Positions 18,116-26,470 of a stretch of DNA of 64,000 nt are shown piece after piece; the first letter of the stretch is position 1; the number at the start of each line of letters is the position of its first letter. The translations under genes and the position numbers were made by a program. The stretch is taken from positions 186,001 through 250,000 of the forward strand of contig NZ_JABGCB010000005.1 in assembly GCF_013149295.1 (NCBI RefSeq), read 5' to 3'. The notes beneath the pieces are model-generated. The model worked only from the letters and a program-made list of their open reading frames with translations, had not been told where the DNA came from and did not search any database. The DNA comes from Novosphingobium sp. SG751A (lineage in GTDB: Bacteria > Pseudomonadota > Alphaproteobacteria > Sphingomonadales > Sphingomonadaceae).

Positions 18116-19222
18116 TTACGAATGCACGTTCGATGGGAACAGGCGGTCGCGCAAGGCCATCATAGGACGCTCGACGCTGCGAGTGATCGCCACGCCCAGA
18201 GCCACCACCAGCGCATTGCCGATAAGAATGCCCAGCGGCAGCGATCCCGACTTGGCCGCGGCCCATGAGATCAGCGAGCGGCCGATGCCGGGGTGCCAGA
18301 TGTAGATCGAATAGGAATAGATCCCCAGAAAAGCCAGCGGGCGCGCAATCCACAGCGCCGGGCGCGGCAATTGCACCCCATCCAGCCCGAGGATGAGCGA
18401 CGCGCCCAGCCCCATGCCCAGCCATCGCCCATAGACGTTCACATAGGTGGGGTGGAAAGACACTTCGTTCAGGCCAAAGCAGCAGGCCAGAGCCACGAGC
18501 AGATAGGGCCAATGCCGCCCCTGCAGCCGGATATAAAGATCATGGCGGCGGAATTTGAGCACCGCCAGAATGATCCCGACCAGCAGCACGTCGATACGAT
18601 ATTGCGTTTGCCATTGCAGCGAAACCGCATCGACCCCGTAATACCACGCCACCGTGCGCAGCAGCGATGAGAATGCGGCAAGCCCGGCCAGCCACATCAG
18701 CATCGGCCTTGTGTTGATCTGAAGCCGCGCGATCAGCGGCAGCAGCAGGGCGGCCAGCAGATAGAATTGCTCTTCAACCGCCAGTGACCATAAGTGGTTG
18801 ATCGGTGTGCGGAAATAATTCTGCACATGGAAGAAGATCTGCGGGACATAATCGCTGTAGGGATCGCTGCGCTTAAAGAGCATATGCGCCACGACAAACA
18901 GATAGAGCACCGGCCAAAGGCGGAAGGCGCGCCGGGTCAGGAACTTCTTGATGTTGAAACCGCCGGTGGTGTCGATTTCGCGAATGATCATGCCGCCGAT
19001 CAGAAATCCGCTGAGCACGAAAAAGATATCCACGCCGATGGCCCCCCAGCGCATGGCAGGGGTCTGGATCCAGTCGAGCAGGGCATTGCCGCTGGGCCGG
19101 TTCAGGTGCGAACCGACCGCCAGCATGATCGCCAGACCGCGAATGGCGTCAAGCTCAACCGCGCGCTTCGATCCCGCGTTCTGGGAGAAGGACTCACGCA
19201 ACCTGTTCGCAATCAGCAGCAC
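18116..19222 (-). CDS. acyltransferase family 3 (OafA/YrhL-type) membrane protein
   Basis: A 368-residue polytopic membrane acyltransferase. The N-terminus carries the family signature ELDAIRGLAIMLAVGSHL, followed by GVDIFFVLSGFLIGG and later NHLWSLAVEEQFYLLA, whose Glu-Glu-Gln-Phe motif is typical. About ten hydrophobic helices. Such proteins transfer acetyl or other acyl groups to sugars of O-antigen or EPS repeat units, probably while lipid-linked in the membrane. It sits between the GT4 and the GH71-like gene on the same strand. Acyl donor and target sugar are not predictable. Confidence 0.88.
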   Translation of the reverse strand: MLLIANRLRESFSQNAGSKRAVELDAIRGLAIMLAVGSHLNRPSGNALLDWIQTPAMRWGAIGVDIFFVLSGFLIGGMIIREIDTTGGFNIKKFLTRRAFRLWPVLYLFVVAHMLFKRSDPYSDYVPQIFFHVQNYFRTPINHLWSLAVEEQFYLLAALLLPLIARLQINTRPMLMWLAGLAAFSSLLRTVAWYYGVDAVSLQWQTQYRIDVLLVGIILAVLKFRRHDLYIRLQGRHWPYLLVALACCFGLNEVSFHPTYVNVYGRWLGMGLGASLILGLDGVQLPRPALWIARPLAFLGIYSYSIYIWHPGIGRSLISWAAAKSGSLPLGILIGNALVVALGVAITRSVERPMMALRDRLFPSNVHS

Positions 19223-19302
19223 ATCATGTCCTCTATCAAGCTTTGGATCATAAGGCGAATAGTGGTCGGCGCACGGGCGCTGTTGCGTTGCTTGGTTCGG
19301 CT

Positions 19303-19324
19303 GGGTAATGATAAGTAATTACCC
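19303..19324. repeat. 7-bp inverted repeat upstream of acyltransferase
   Basis: GGGTAAT (19303-19309) and ATTACCC (19318-19324) with an 8-base loop, in the 150-bp gap between the GT4 stop and the acyltransferase start. No T-run on either strand, so it is not a standard terminator. It could be an operator or an mRNA hairpin. Confidence 0.25.
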
Positions 19325-19372
19325 TAATGATGCATCGCAACATGATTGGCAACCACCAACGCAGGTGCAGCG

Positions 19373-20485
19373 TCAGGCCGAGAGGGCCTGACGATATTGT
19401 TCAAGATAGCCCTCGATCACCCGGTTCCAGTCATAGGTTGCAGCCATCGCCAGCGCGGCCTCACGCATGGCCGAGAGCCGCGTTTCATCGGCGCCCAAAA
19501 AGGCGTCCAGCCGCTCCTTGTCCTGCGATCCGAGGTCGAAATAGAGATAGAGCCCGTTTTCCGGCTTCACGAAATGGTTGAGCGGCGCCATGTCGCGGCA
19601 CATCACGATCAGACCCGCCGCCATCGCCTCGACCGTGCTGAGGCCAAAGCCCTCATGCTCGGTGGCGGTGATGGCCACGCCGCGCCGGGCGATTTCGGCG
19701 CGCAGTTGCTCCTGCGTCAAAAACGGGACGAAAGTGATGGCTTTGTCCAGCCCCATCGCGGCGACCTTGGCCTTGAGCCCGTCGGCCAGCCCCTCGAAAT
19801 CGCGGCCGCAAATCAGCAGCTCGACCGGGTGTCCCGCCGCGCGCGCCATGCCGACATAATCAATGGCCAGATCGACCCGCTTGTTGCGCGAGAGGCGGCC
19901 CCAATAGATCCAGCGATGGACATCGCGCGATCCAGCGCCGGGGCTGTTGTCCGCGACGTCAACGGCGAAACCGGCCATGTCTATGCCATTGCCGCAAGGG
20001 ACCACGCGCGAGGAAAATTGCCCGAAATAGGCCAGATCCCCTGGACTGGACGCCAGAATGGCCCGGTAATGCCCCAGCGCCGAGCGCAGCAGCAAAGTCT
20101 CGAACAGGGTCTTGAGCAGCGCCAGCTTGCGCGTGTGGCGAAATCCGCCATGGGTGCTGAGCACGGCGGGCTTTTTGCCGCAAAACAGGCGAACATTGGT
20201 GGTGATCGCGCTCAATTGCGGATCATGCACATGCAGCAGGTCATAATCGCGCGCAATCGCTCCCAGCGCCGGGGCCAGCCCCAGCAGCCGATGCCCATGC
20301 AGCGGCACCTGATGCACCCGCACGCCGTCCAGATCGATGCAGCCTACCTGTTTGAACTCGGTAGCGACATGGGCGACATCCATCGTCACGCCCCGCGCCC
20401 GGCTGTGTCTGGCCAATTGAAACACGACTTGCTCTATCCCGCCGATATGGGGGTAATAGGTCGGTGTGATGGCCAGAATCTTCAT
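19373..20485 (-). CDS. glycosyltransferase family 4
   Basis: 370-residue GT-B transferase starting with MKILAITPTYYPHIGGIEQV at an ATG at 20485; the open frame upstream belongs to other genes' shadow and has no start signal. The glycine-rich GGIEQVVFQLA loop and HVHDPQLS lie in the acceptor domain. WGRLSRNKRVDLAIDYV and the E-x7-E motif HEGFGLSTVEAMAAG lie in the donor domain. It lies 22 bp downstream of the WcaF-like acetyltransferase on the same strand. It adds one sugar of the EPS repeat unit; which one is unknown. Confidence 0.9.
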   Translation of the reverse strand: MKILAITPTYYPHIGGIEQVVFQLARHSRARGVTMDVAHVATEFKQVGCIDLDGVRVHQVPLHGHRLLGLAPALGAIARDYDLLHVHDPQLSAITTNVRLFCGKKPAVLSTHGGFRHTRKLALLKTLFETLLLRSALGHYRAILASSPGDLAYFGQFSSRVVPCGNGIDMAGFAVDVADNSPGAGSRDVHRWIYWGRLSRNKRVDLAIDYVGMARAAGHPVELLICGRDFEGLADGLKAKVAAMGLDKAITFVPFLTQEQLRAEIARRGVAITATEHEGFGLSTVEAMAAGLIVMCRDMAPLNHFVKPENGLYLYFDLGSQDKERLDAFLGADETRLSAMREAALAMAATYDWNRVIEGYLEQYRQALSA

Positions 20486-20507
20486 GCCTGCGTCCCTTTG
20501 ATTGGCG

Positions 20508-21089
20508 TTAGCGGCTGGCGTCGAAAGGGCGTGTCTTGATGCGGCGGGCCGGATTGCCGGAATAGACCGACCATGGCTCAAGCGCGCCATGCACCATCGC
20601 CCGCGCGCCCACCACGCAGCCGTCGGCCACGCGGCAGCCGGGGGCCACCATCGCCTCGGCGGCGATCCATACGTTCGAACCGATGGTGATCGGGCGCACG
20701 ACCAGAGGGTTGCTGGCGATCGTGTAATCATGCGTGCCGCCGCAAAGATACACGCGCTGGGACACGATCGTGTAATCGCCCACGCTGAGCGGCGCCATAT
20801 TGTAGCAATCCACCCCTTCGGCCAGCACCGAATGCGCGCCCATCACCAGATTGCCCGGATAGAACACCCGCACCGATCCGCGCACATCGCTGTGATAGCC
20901 GATCCGCGCGCCAAAGCAGCGCAGCAGAAACACCCGCCAGACCCGCATCTGTTTGGGCGTCCAACGGAACATGGTGTTCCACACAATCGCCCAGATCAAC
21001 CGCGTGAGGCGGTGGCGGCGGCTGAAACTGGGGCGGCGGCGCAGGTCGAAGGCATCGCCGCCCTGGGCATGGGGTGATGCAGCGGTCAT
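20508..21089 (-). CDS. WcaF-like hexapeptide acetyltransferase
   Basis: 193 residues from an ATG at 21089, whose first bases overlap the stop of the Wzy-like gene (4-base overlap). Left-handed beta-helix hexapeptide repeats are visible (IGYHSDVRGSVRVFYPGNLV, SVGDYTIVSQRVYL, ITIGSNVWIAAEAMVAPG, VADGCVVGARAMV). The C-terminus YSGNPARRIKTRPF is typical of sugar O-acetyltransferases, and GGTHDY includes the usual active-site histidine. It resembles the colanic acid acetyltransferase WcaF, which acetylates fucose. Together with gmd and fcl in the same run, acetylation of fucose is a reasonable guess. Confidence 0.82.
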   Translation of the reverse strand: MTAASPHAQGGDAFDLRRRPSFSRRHRLTRLIWAIVWNTMFRWTPKQMRVWRVFLLRCFGARIGYHSDVRGSVRVFYPGNLVMGAHSVLAEGVDCYNMAPLSVGDYTIVSQRVYLCGGTHDYTIASNPLVVRPITIGSNVWIAAEAMVAPGCRVADGCVVGARAMVHGALEPWSVYSGNPARRIKTRPFDASR

Positions 21090-22378
21090 GGCTTGTCCTG
21101 CAATGCCGGGCGGGCAGATTTTGCAGCTTTGGTCGCCACCTTTTTGTTGCGATTGGCCAGAACGATGGTGAAAATAAGCAGAAGCACGAAGGAGCGATAG
21201 ACGTTGCGCGTTGGATAGGCGCCCGTTTGGATGAATACCACGAGGAAATAGAGCGATCCGAAATAATAGAATATTCCGATCTTGTTCTTGTTCTTTGTCA
21301 GGAAGCGGCAAAGGAAGAACAGGGTTCCCCAAAACAGTGCCGTATAGATCGGGCCAAAGAATATGACCTCGGTCTGCGCCCCCATCGGCACGAATGGATT
21401 CAGGTTGATGCCGTAGAGCGGCAGATAGTAGCTGAAATTGTCGACGGCCGAAGGGAAGGGGGAAAAAGACAGTATCTTGTAGATGGGGTTGAAGTCAGCG
21501 CTGTAATCCAGTCCGTCGCCGGTCACAAATGCCCCTTGAAAGATACTGGACAGCATTTCCAGCCATTTGCCCCCGTCCAGTTGCGTGGGCGCGGCCAAAA
21601 TGGAGGGAATGGCGGTCAGGCCGAAATGCCCGAGACCGCGTCCGCTCAGCGCTGCGCAATAAATCCAGCCGGCGCACAAACCCAGAAAGGCCTGGCGAAA
21701 GGGCTGGGCTTTTTTGGCAAACAGGCTGGAGAAAATCACAACGATGCCCAAAATCACCGCAGCCGAGCGCGAAGCCCCGCCAATTGCAATGGCCAACTGC
21801 CAGCTGAAAACCGCAATCCAGCCGAAGGTGAGAGCGGTGAAGCGCCGGGTGAGCGAAATGGCCACAAACATGGCGGAAATCGGCGCGGTGGCGCCCACGA
21901 CGCTCTGGATGAAGCCGCCTGCGGCATTATTGCCCTTCATCGCTTCTTTCGATCCCATCAGCAGATAGGTGCTGTTGTCGAGAAGGATGTCCCAGTCGAT
22001 CAACATCATATAGGCGCCGACAAAGAGCAGGATGATGCCCAAAAGAAAGGGTTCGACCGTGGCCACGCGGGCGATGATCGCCAGCATCGACTGGCGCACT
22101 TCCGCCACCGATGTCGAAAGCCGCCGCAGGCCGACGGTGGAGGCCGAAAACATCAGCACCACGCAGGTATAATAGATCACCAGAACCTCTGGGTGATTGA
22201 TATAACTGTAGGTTCGCCAACTGCCATTGTCGTCGCCCACGACCCAGTCGCCGTTGATGTACAGGATCTCGGAAACCAGCAGAAACCAGCTCGCCGCCTC
22301 GGCCGGGTTGAAGCCGCGCAGCCGCCGCCGCATTTCGACAATCAGAAACAGCTGAAAGATGAGCAGCAGATAGATCAC
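21086..22378 (-). CDS. Wzy-like oligosaccharide repeat-unit polymerase
   Basis: 430-residue polytopic membrane protein with about 10-12 helices and a long central hydrophilic loop. It differs from the ligase-type protein at 8497-9774, and its pattern (short N-terminal helices, a periplasmic DWDILLDNSTYLL segment, a late loop with DGLDYSADFNPIYK) is like O-antigen/EPS polymerases of the Wzy class. These are very divergent, so the call rests mainly on topology and on its place amid glycosyltransferases. Bases 21086-21089 overlap the acetyltransferase start. Confidence 0.6.
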   Translation of the reverse strand: MIYLLLIFQLFLIVEMRRRLRGFNPAEAASWFLLVSEILYINGDWVVGDDNGSWRTYSYINHPEVLVIYYTCVVLMFSASTVGLRRLSTSVAEVRQSMLAIIARVATVEPFLLGIILLFVGAYMMLIDWDILLDNSTYLLMGSKEAMKGNNAAGGFIQSVVGATAPISAMFVAISLTRRFTALTFGWIAVFSWQLAIAIGGASRSAAVILGIVVIFSSLFAKKAQPFRQAFLGLCAGWIYCAALSGRGLGHFGLTAIPSILAAPTQLDGGKWLEMLSSIFQGAFVTGDGLDYSADFNPIYKILSFSPFPSAVDNFSYYLPLYGINLNPFVPMGAQTEVIFFGPIYTALFWGTLFFLCRFLTKNKNKIGIFYYFGSLYFLVVFIQTGAYPTRNVYRSFVLLLIFTIVLANRNKKVATKAAKSARPALQDKP

Positions 22379-22502
22379 GCCAAGGGCCTCGAAACTGGGC
22401 GGACAGCCATGCCCGCGAGGTTTAAATCCGGCTGGAGAGCGGCCCGCTGTGCGTAAGTCTTGCGACTAGCACGCATGCCGGCCATCGCCAAGATTGCCGC
22501 AC

Positions 22503-23414
22503 TCACAATTTCAGCCCCGTGGCCGCGCGCAGCCGCGCCAGCCGCGTTTCGCGATCAGGCGCATCGGCGATGAGCTGTTCCAGCTCCATCACCTTGGCAT
22601 CGACCAGAAAGCGATACCAGAAGCCTTGCAGCACATGATAGGTGATGCCCGTAGGCCCGTCCAGAATGCCCAGTTGCGGAAACAGGCGCACCAGCAGATA
22701 GATCAGCGGCCCGGTGCCGAAGGGCAGGCGGTTATAAACCTTTTCCTTGATCCAGCGCTTGAAGGCGGCCTGTTTCCCCGCGCTTTCCACCGCCACCTCG
22801 CTGCCGCCCAGCAGGCCGTAGCGCCCGTCCAGCACATCGATTGCCTCACGCGTGGCATAGCCATTGTGCTTGGCGGTAAAGAAGGTCAGGTCCTTGAGCG
22901 AGGCATCGTCGAACTGGCCCGCCATATGCAGGATGCGGCCTTCGTCGATGACCACATGCTCGTCCATCCAGCGGTCCTCGACCACGCCTTTGCCGCGCCG
23001 CCACAGGCGCAGCAGGCGCAGCGGATAGCGCCCTCCATGGCGCACCCAGCGGCCCATGAAGATATGGCGACGGTCAAAGGTGATGCCGGCGACATCGGCG
23101 GGCAGGCCGGGCAATTCGCGGCAGATCCGCTGCGCCAGATCGGGTCCGATGATCTCGTCGGCATCAAGCCGGACGATCCAGTCGGTCGCCACCTCGCCAT
23201 TTTCCAGCGCCCAGTTGAATTGCCGCGCGTAATTCTCGAACCGGTTCTGCATGACGCGGGCGCCGGCCTCGCGGGCGATCTCGACGGTGCGGTCGCTCGA
23301 AAAGGAATCCACCACCAGCACATCGCTGCCATAGGAGCGCGCGCAGGCAATCGAGCGCGCGATATGCAGTTCTTCGTTATGGGTGAGGATAATCGTGGTG
23401 ATCAGCGCGCTCAT
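22503..23414 (-). CDS. glycosyltransferase family 2
   Basis: 303 residues from an ATG at 23414, overlapping the upstream GT4 stop by 4 bases. A GT-A domain begins ITTIILTHNEELHIARSI, then VLVVDSFSSDRTVEIA and the nucleotide-binding RLDADEII. The downstream WVRHGGRYPLRLLRLWRRG and EDRWMDEHVV are typical of the WaaE/KdtX-like branch of GT2. A hydrophobic segment near residue 235-255 may associate with the membrane. It builds part of the EPS repeat unit. Sugar specificity unknown. Confidence 0.88.
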   Translation of the reverse strand: MSALITTIILTHNEELHIARSIACARSYGSDVLVVDSFSSDRTVEIAREAGARVMQNRFENYARQFNWALENGEVATDWIVRLDADEIIGPDLAQRICRELPGLPADVAGITFDRRHIFMGRWVRHGGRYPLRLLRLWRRGKGVVEDRWMDEHVVIDEGRILHMAGQFDDASLKDLTFFTAKHNGYATREAIDVLDGRYGLLGGSEVAVESAGKQAAFKRWIKEKVYNRLPFGTGPLIYLLVRLFPQLGILDGPTGITYHVLQGFWYRFLVDAKVMELEQLIADAPDRETRLARLRAATGLKL

Positions 23415-24571
23415 GCGTGCCTCCTGTTGTGTTCTATCGCGGCGGCATAGGTTTGGCCCCATTGCGCGGCCACGGCGCGGGCCGAAAACATCGACCCGGC
23501 CAGTTCGAGCGCCGCCCCGGCGCGGGCCTGCCATGCGGCATGGTCCAGCGCCCAGCCATCGCTCAGCGCCTGCGCAATCGATCCGGCGTCAAAGCCGCAT
23601 TCCAGCGCCGCGCCTTTGGCAAAGCCCATGTCCAGATTGCATTCGCGCGTCATGATCGTGGGCGTTCCGGCGGCCCATGCCTCCAGAATCGCCATCGGCA
23701 AGCCTTCGGACAGCGAGGGCAGCACCATGAAGCGCGCCTCATCGAGCAAAGCCTGCTTGGCCGCGCCGAACACGGGGCCCAGAAACTCGATGCCGTCGGG
23801 CGCTGCTGCAATCGCGGCCCTGAGCGCGGCGACATCCTCATCCGCGCCCCATCCGGCGATTTTCAGCTTCGCGCCCTCGGGATGCTGCCCGCGCGCGGCC
23901 ATATCCTGCCATGCCGCCACCAGCGGCAGCAGGTTCTTCTTGGTATGGATGCGCCCGATATAGAGCACAACCGGCGCGCGCGGGGCGGCCGATACGGCAG
24001 GCGCCGGATCTGGCCCGGCATTGGGGATCATGATGATCTCCGCCCGCCCGGTGCGCGCGCCCAGATCGCTCGCCTCGCGCGGGGTCAGCGCATGCAGCGC
24101 ATAGGCGCGACGCCAGCTTTTGTTCTCCCACGCCATGCGCAGCAGCGTCTTCTTCCAGCGCCCGCGCGCATAGATCCACGGATCGAGCATGCCATGGGGC
24201 GTGATGAAATAGGGCCGCCCCGTGCGTCCGGCCCAGATCGCCCCGGCGCAGGAAGGATATTGCCAGATGCCATGCACATGCAGGCAATCCAGATCGGCCG
24301 CGATCATCGCCTCGGTCAATCCGGGGGCATAGGAAATCTGCGGCGGACCCTTGCGGGCGAAATTCATCACCTGGCTGGGGGAAAAGCGCGCCCGGTCCTG
24401 ATCGGTATCGGCGTCGATCATGGCAAAGACCGTGACCTTGCCCCCCATCGCGCGGATCATCTCGGCCTGCGCGACCATCGCCTCGAACACCCCCCCGCCC
24501 TGACGCGAGGAGGAGGAGGCCAGCAGCCCGATATGGCAGCCGGTCAGGTCGGGCAGCGCAGCATCAGCCAT
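23411..24571 (-). CDS. glycosyltransferase family 4
   Basis: 386 residues from an ATG at 24571, overlapping the upstream GT2 by 8 bases and the downstream GT2 by 4 bases. Acceptor-domain features include SSSSRQGGGVFEAM and HVHGIWQYPS, with ITPHGMLDPWI, a motif common in EPS GT4 enzymes. The donor domain has VLYIGRIHTKKNL and the E-x7-E motif SEGLPMAILEAWAAG. The continuous overlaps indicate a single translated operon. Confidence 0.9.
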   Translation of the reverse strand: MADAALPDLTGCHIGLLASSSSRQGGGVFEAMVAQAEMIRAMGGKVTVFAMIDADTDQDRARFSPSQVMNFARKGPPQISYAPGLTEAMIAADLDCLHVHGIWQYPSCAGAIWAGRTGRPYFITPHGMLDPWIYARGRWKKTLLRMAWENKSWRRAYALHALTPREASDLGARTGRAEIIMIPNAGPDPAPAVSAAPRAPVVLYIGRIHTKKNLLPLVAAWQDMAARGQHPEGAKLKIAGWGADEDVAALRAAIAAAPDGIEFLGPVFGAAKQALLDEARFMVLPSLSEGLPMAILEAWAAGTPTIMTRECNLDMGFAKGAALECGFDAGSIAQALSDGWALDHAAWQARAGAALELAGSMFSARAVAAQWGQTYAAAIEHNRRHA

Positions 24572-25478
24572 TGTAGACCCGGCGCAGGCGGGCATACATG
24601 TCAAACGAGGCCTTGCTGACCGGCTGGCGCTTGACCTTGCCCTTCAGCACCCGCGCAAACCCGTCCAGAACGCCCCAGAACCACGGACGCAGGAACTTCT
24701 TGTTCCACGCAAATTTAAACCCGACCGCCACCGATCCCACCATGCGATAGGGGGCCAGCAGGCCGGGGGCATATTTGTAGTAAAAGATGATCTTGTTGCG
24801 ATGCATCGTGAAGTCTTGGATATAGCTGCGCTTTTTGGGCACCTGCATGTGGTGCAGCGGCCGGCTGGTGCCGCGAATGGTGCGCAGGCCCTGACGGTCA
24901 AGCAGCCGCAGTGCCAGATCGCCTTCCTCCATCGAATAGAACAGTTCCTCGTTATACCCGCCGACCTGCAAAAAGGCGTCGCGCCGCACGCCATGCGCAC
25001 AGGCCGCGAAATCGAGCATTTCGAAAGGCTGGCCCTCGCGCCTGGCATGGCGGATCTGGGTGTCCTGAAGGATGTTCTGGAACGGCATGCACACGATCGC
25101 CACCGAGGGATCGGCAAAATCGGCCAGCGCTTCTTCAAGAATCTCGGGTTCGACCAGCATGGAATCGTCGTCGAGAGGGAAGACGATTTCGGTCGTGGCC
25201 AGCTTCACGCCTTCGTTGCGCTGATAGCATGGCCCGCGCGAGACTTCGCTGCGCAGATAGGAAATGTCGGGATAGGCCGCCAGAACGGCCTCCTGCGTGC
25301 CGTCGCTCGATGCATCGTCGGCGATGATGATATGGACCGGCACGGTCTGTTTCAACGCCAGATCAATCGCGCGCAGCACCAGATCCTTGCGGTTATGCGC
25401 GGTAAAGACGATGCTGGTGCGCGCCGGGCGATCCGAAATCCGGCCGTTGGCGTCATGGGCGAAATTCTGCGCGATCAT
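24564..25478 (-). CDS. glycosyltransferase family 2
   Basis: 304-residue GT-A transferase. Motifs: SIVFTAHNRKDLVLRAI, IIADDASSDGTQEA, FPLDDDSML (DXD) and the catalytic-region EELFYSMEEGDLALRLL. The C-terminus contains an amphipathic basic stretch likely to contact the membrane. It starts 6 bp after the stop of another GT2 gene. It would add a single sugar to the lipid-linked repeat; donor unknown. Confidence 0.88.
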   Translation of the reverse strand: MIAQNFAHDANGRISDRPARTSIVFTAHNRKDLVLRAIDLALKQTVPVHIIIADDASSDGTQEAVLAAYPDISYLRSEVSRGPCYQRNEGVKLATTEIVFPLDDDSMLVEPEILEEALADFADPSVAIVCMPFQNILQDTQIRHARREGQPFEMLDFAACAHGVRRDAFLQVGGYNEELFYSMEEGDLALRLLDRQGLRTIRGTSRPLHHMQVPKKRSYIQDFTMHRNKIIFYYKYAPGLLAPYRMVGSVAVGFKFAWNKKFLRPWFWGVLDGFARVLKGKVKRQPVSKASFDMYARLRRVYNG

Positions 25479-25484
25479 GTCATG

Positions 25485-26426
25485 TCACCTGTTCAGCAAG
25501 GCAATCAGGGCGGGCGTGGGCGCAACGTCGGGCGTCAGCCATGCGTTGAAGAAGGCCTCGGTGCGCGCACGCCGCCCTGCGCCGCCATCCATCTTGCGGC
25601 CCAGCGCGCGGGCCGCTGCATGGACCTTGGGGCGCAGCACCTGACGCAATTGAAAGCTGGGCCAATGCAGCGCGCGCCGTATCGGGACGCTGGATGCGCT
25701 CCACCCCAGCCGTTCAAAGACCAGCGCGCGGATCCGCGACCTTTCGCCGTCCAGCCGGTCGCGATAGATCTGCGAAATCTGGCCCGGCGCGATGCGAAAC
25801 GCGCCCAGCCGCTTGGGCAGCCACTTTTCCTTGAGCCCCACCCGCAGGTTGAGGAAAAAGGCATAATCGGTGCAAAGCCGCAGATCATAGAAGCTGTCGG
25901 GCAACAGGCGGGTCTTTTCGCGCTTCCAGAAAATGCATTCCGAATACATCTGGCGATAGAACAGCGCGTGGTCGGCCACGCTCAGCCCCTTGATCAGCCC
26001 GCCATTGACCAGCAGGCGGGTTTCTTCCTCAAAGGCAAAGTCATCGGAAAACACCAGATCGAGATCGGGATCGGCGCGAAAGGCCGCATCCACCGCCGCC
26101 AGCGATCCGGGCATCAGGATGTCATCGGCGTTCAGCCAGTAGAGAATATCCCCCCGCGCCAGACGGGCCGCCTTTTGCAGCGCGTCGAGCTGGCCCTTGT
26201 CGGGCTCGCTGACCAGCGTGATGTTCAGGCCCTCGAAGGCCTCGACCACGGCCTGCGTGCCATCGGTGCTGCCCCCGTCCATGACGATCACCTCGACCGA
26301 GGCAAAGCCCTGCTTGCGCACCGAATGGAGCGTGGCGGCGATGAAGGGCGCGGCATTCCATGCCGGAACAAGCACGCTGAAGCGTGGGGCCGGAGCGCCT
26401 GACGTGTCGAGGTTTGGCTTGTCCAC
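25485..26426 (-). CDS. glycosyltransferase family 2
   Basis: 313 residues. The best start is a GTG at 26426 with GAGG eight bases upstream, because the longer open frame runs antisense through the flippase gene. The GT-A domain shows FSVLVPAWNAAPFIAATL, VIVMDGGSTDGTQ, and LYWLNADDILMPG for nucleotide-sugar binding, with FSDDFAFEEE behind it. It lies between the flippase and another GT2 in the minus-strand EPS run. Specificity unknown. Confidence 0.88.
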   Translation of the reverse strand: MDKPNLDTSGAPAPRFSVLVPAWNAAPFIAATLHSVRKQGFASVEVIVMDGGSTDGTQAVVEAFEGLNITLVSEPDKGQLDALQKAARLARGDILYWLNADDILMPGSLAAVDAAFRADPDLDLVFSDDFAFEEETRLLVNGGLIKGLSVADHALFYRQMYSECIFWKREKTRLLPDSFYDLRLCTDYAFFLNLRVGLKEKWLPKRLGAFRIAPGQISQIYRDRLDGERSRIRALVFERLGWSASSVPIRRALHWPSFQLRQVLRPKVHAAARALGRKMDGGAGRRARTEAFFNAWLTPDVAPTPALIALLNR

Positions 26427-26470
26427 TTGAGAGGCCTCTTTGTTTGCCGGTCTGTTCAGGGCGGACCGTT

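Noticed and set aside
21074..22456. Long plus-strand frame opposite the Wzy-like gene
   Set aside because: Low-complexity, His/Gln/Arg-rich translation without ribosome site; the minus strand encodes a clear polytopic membrane protein with overlapping neighbours.
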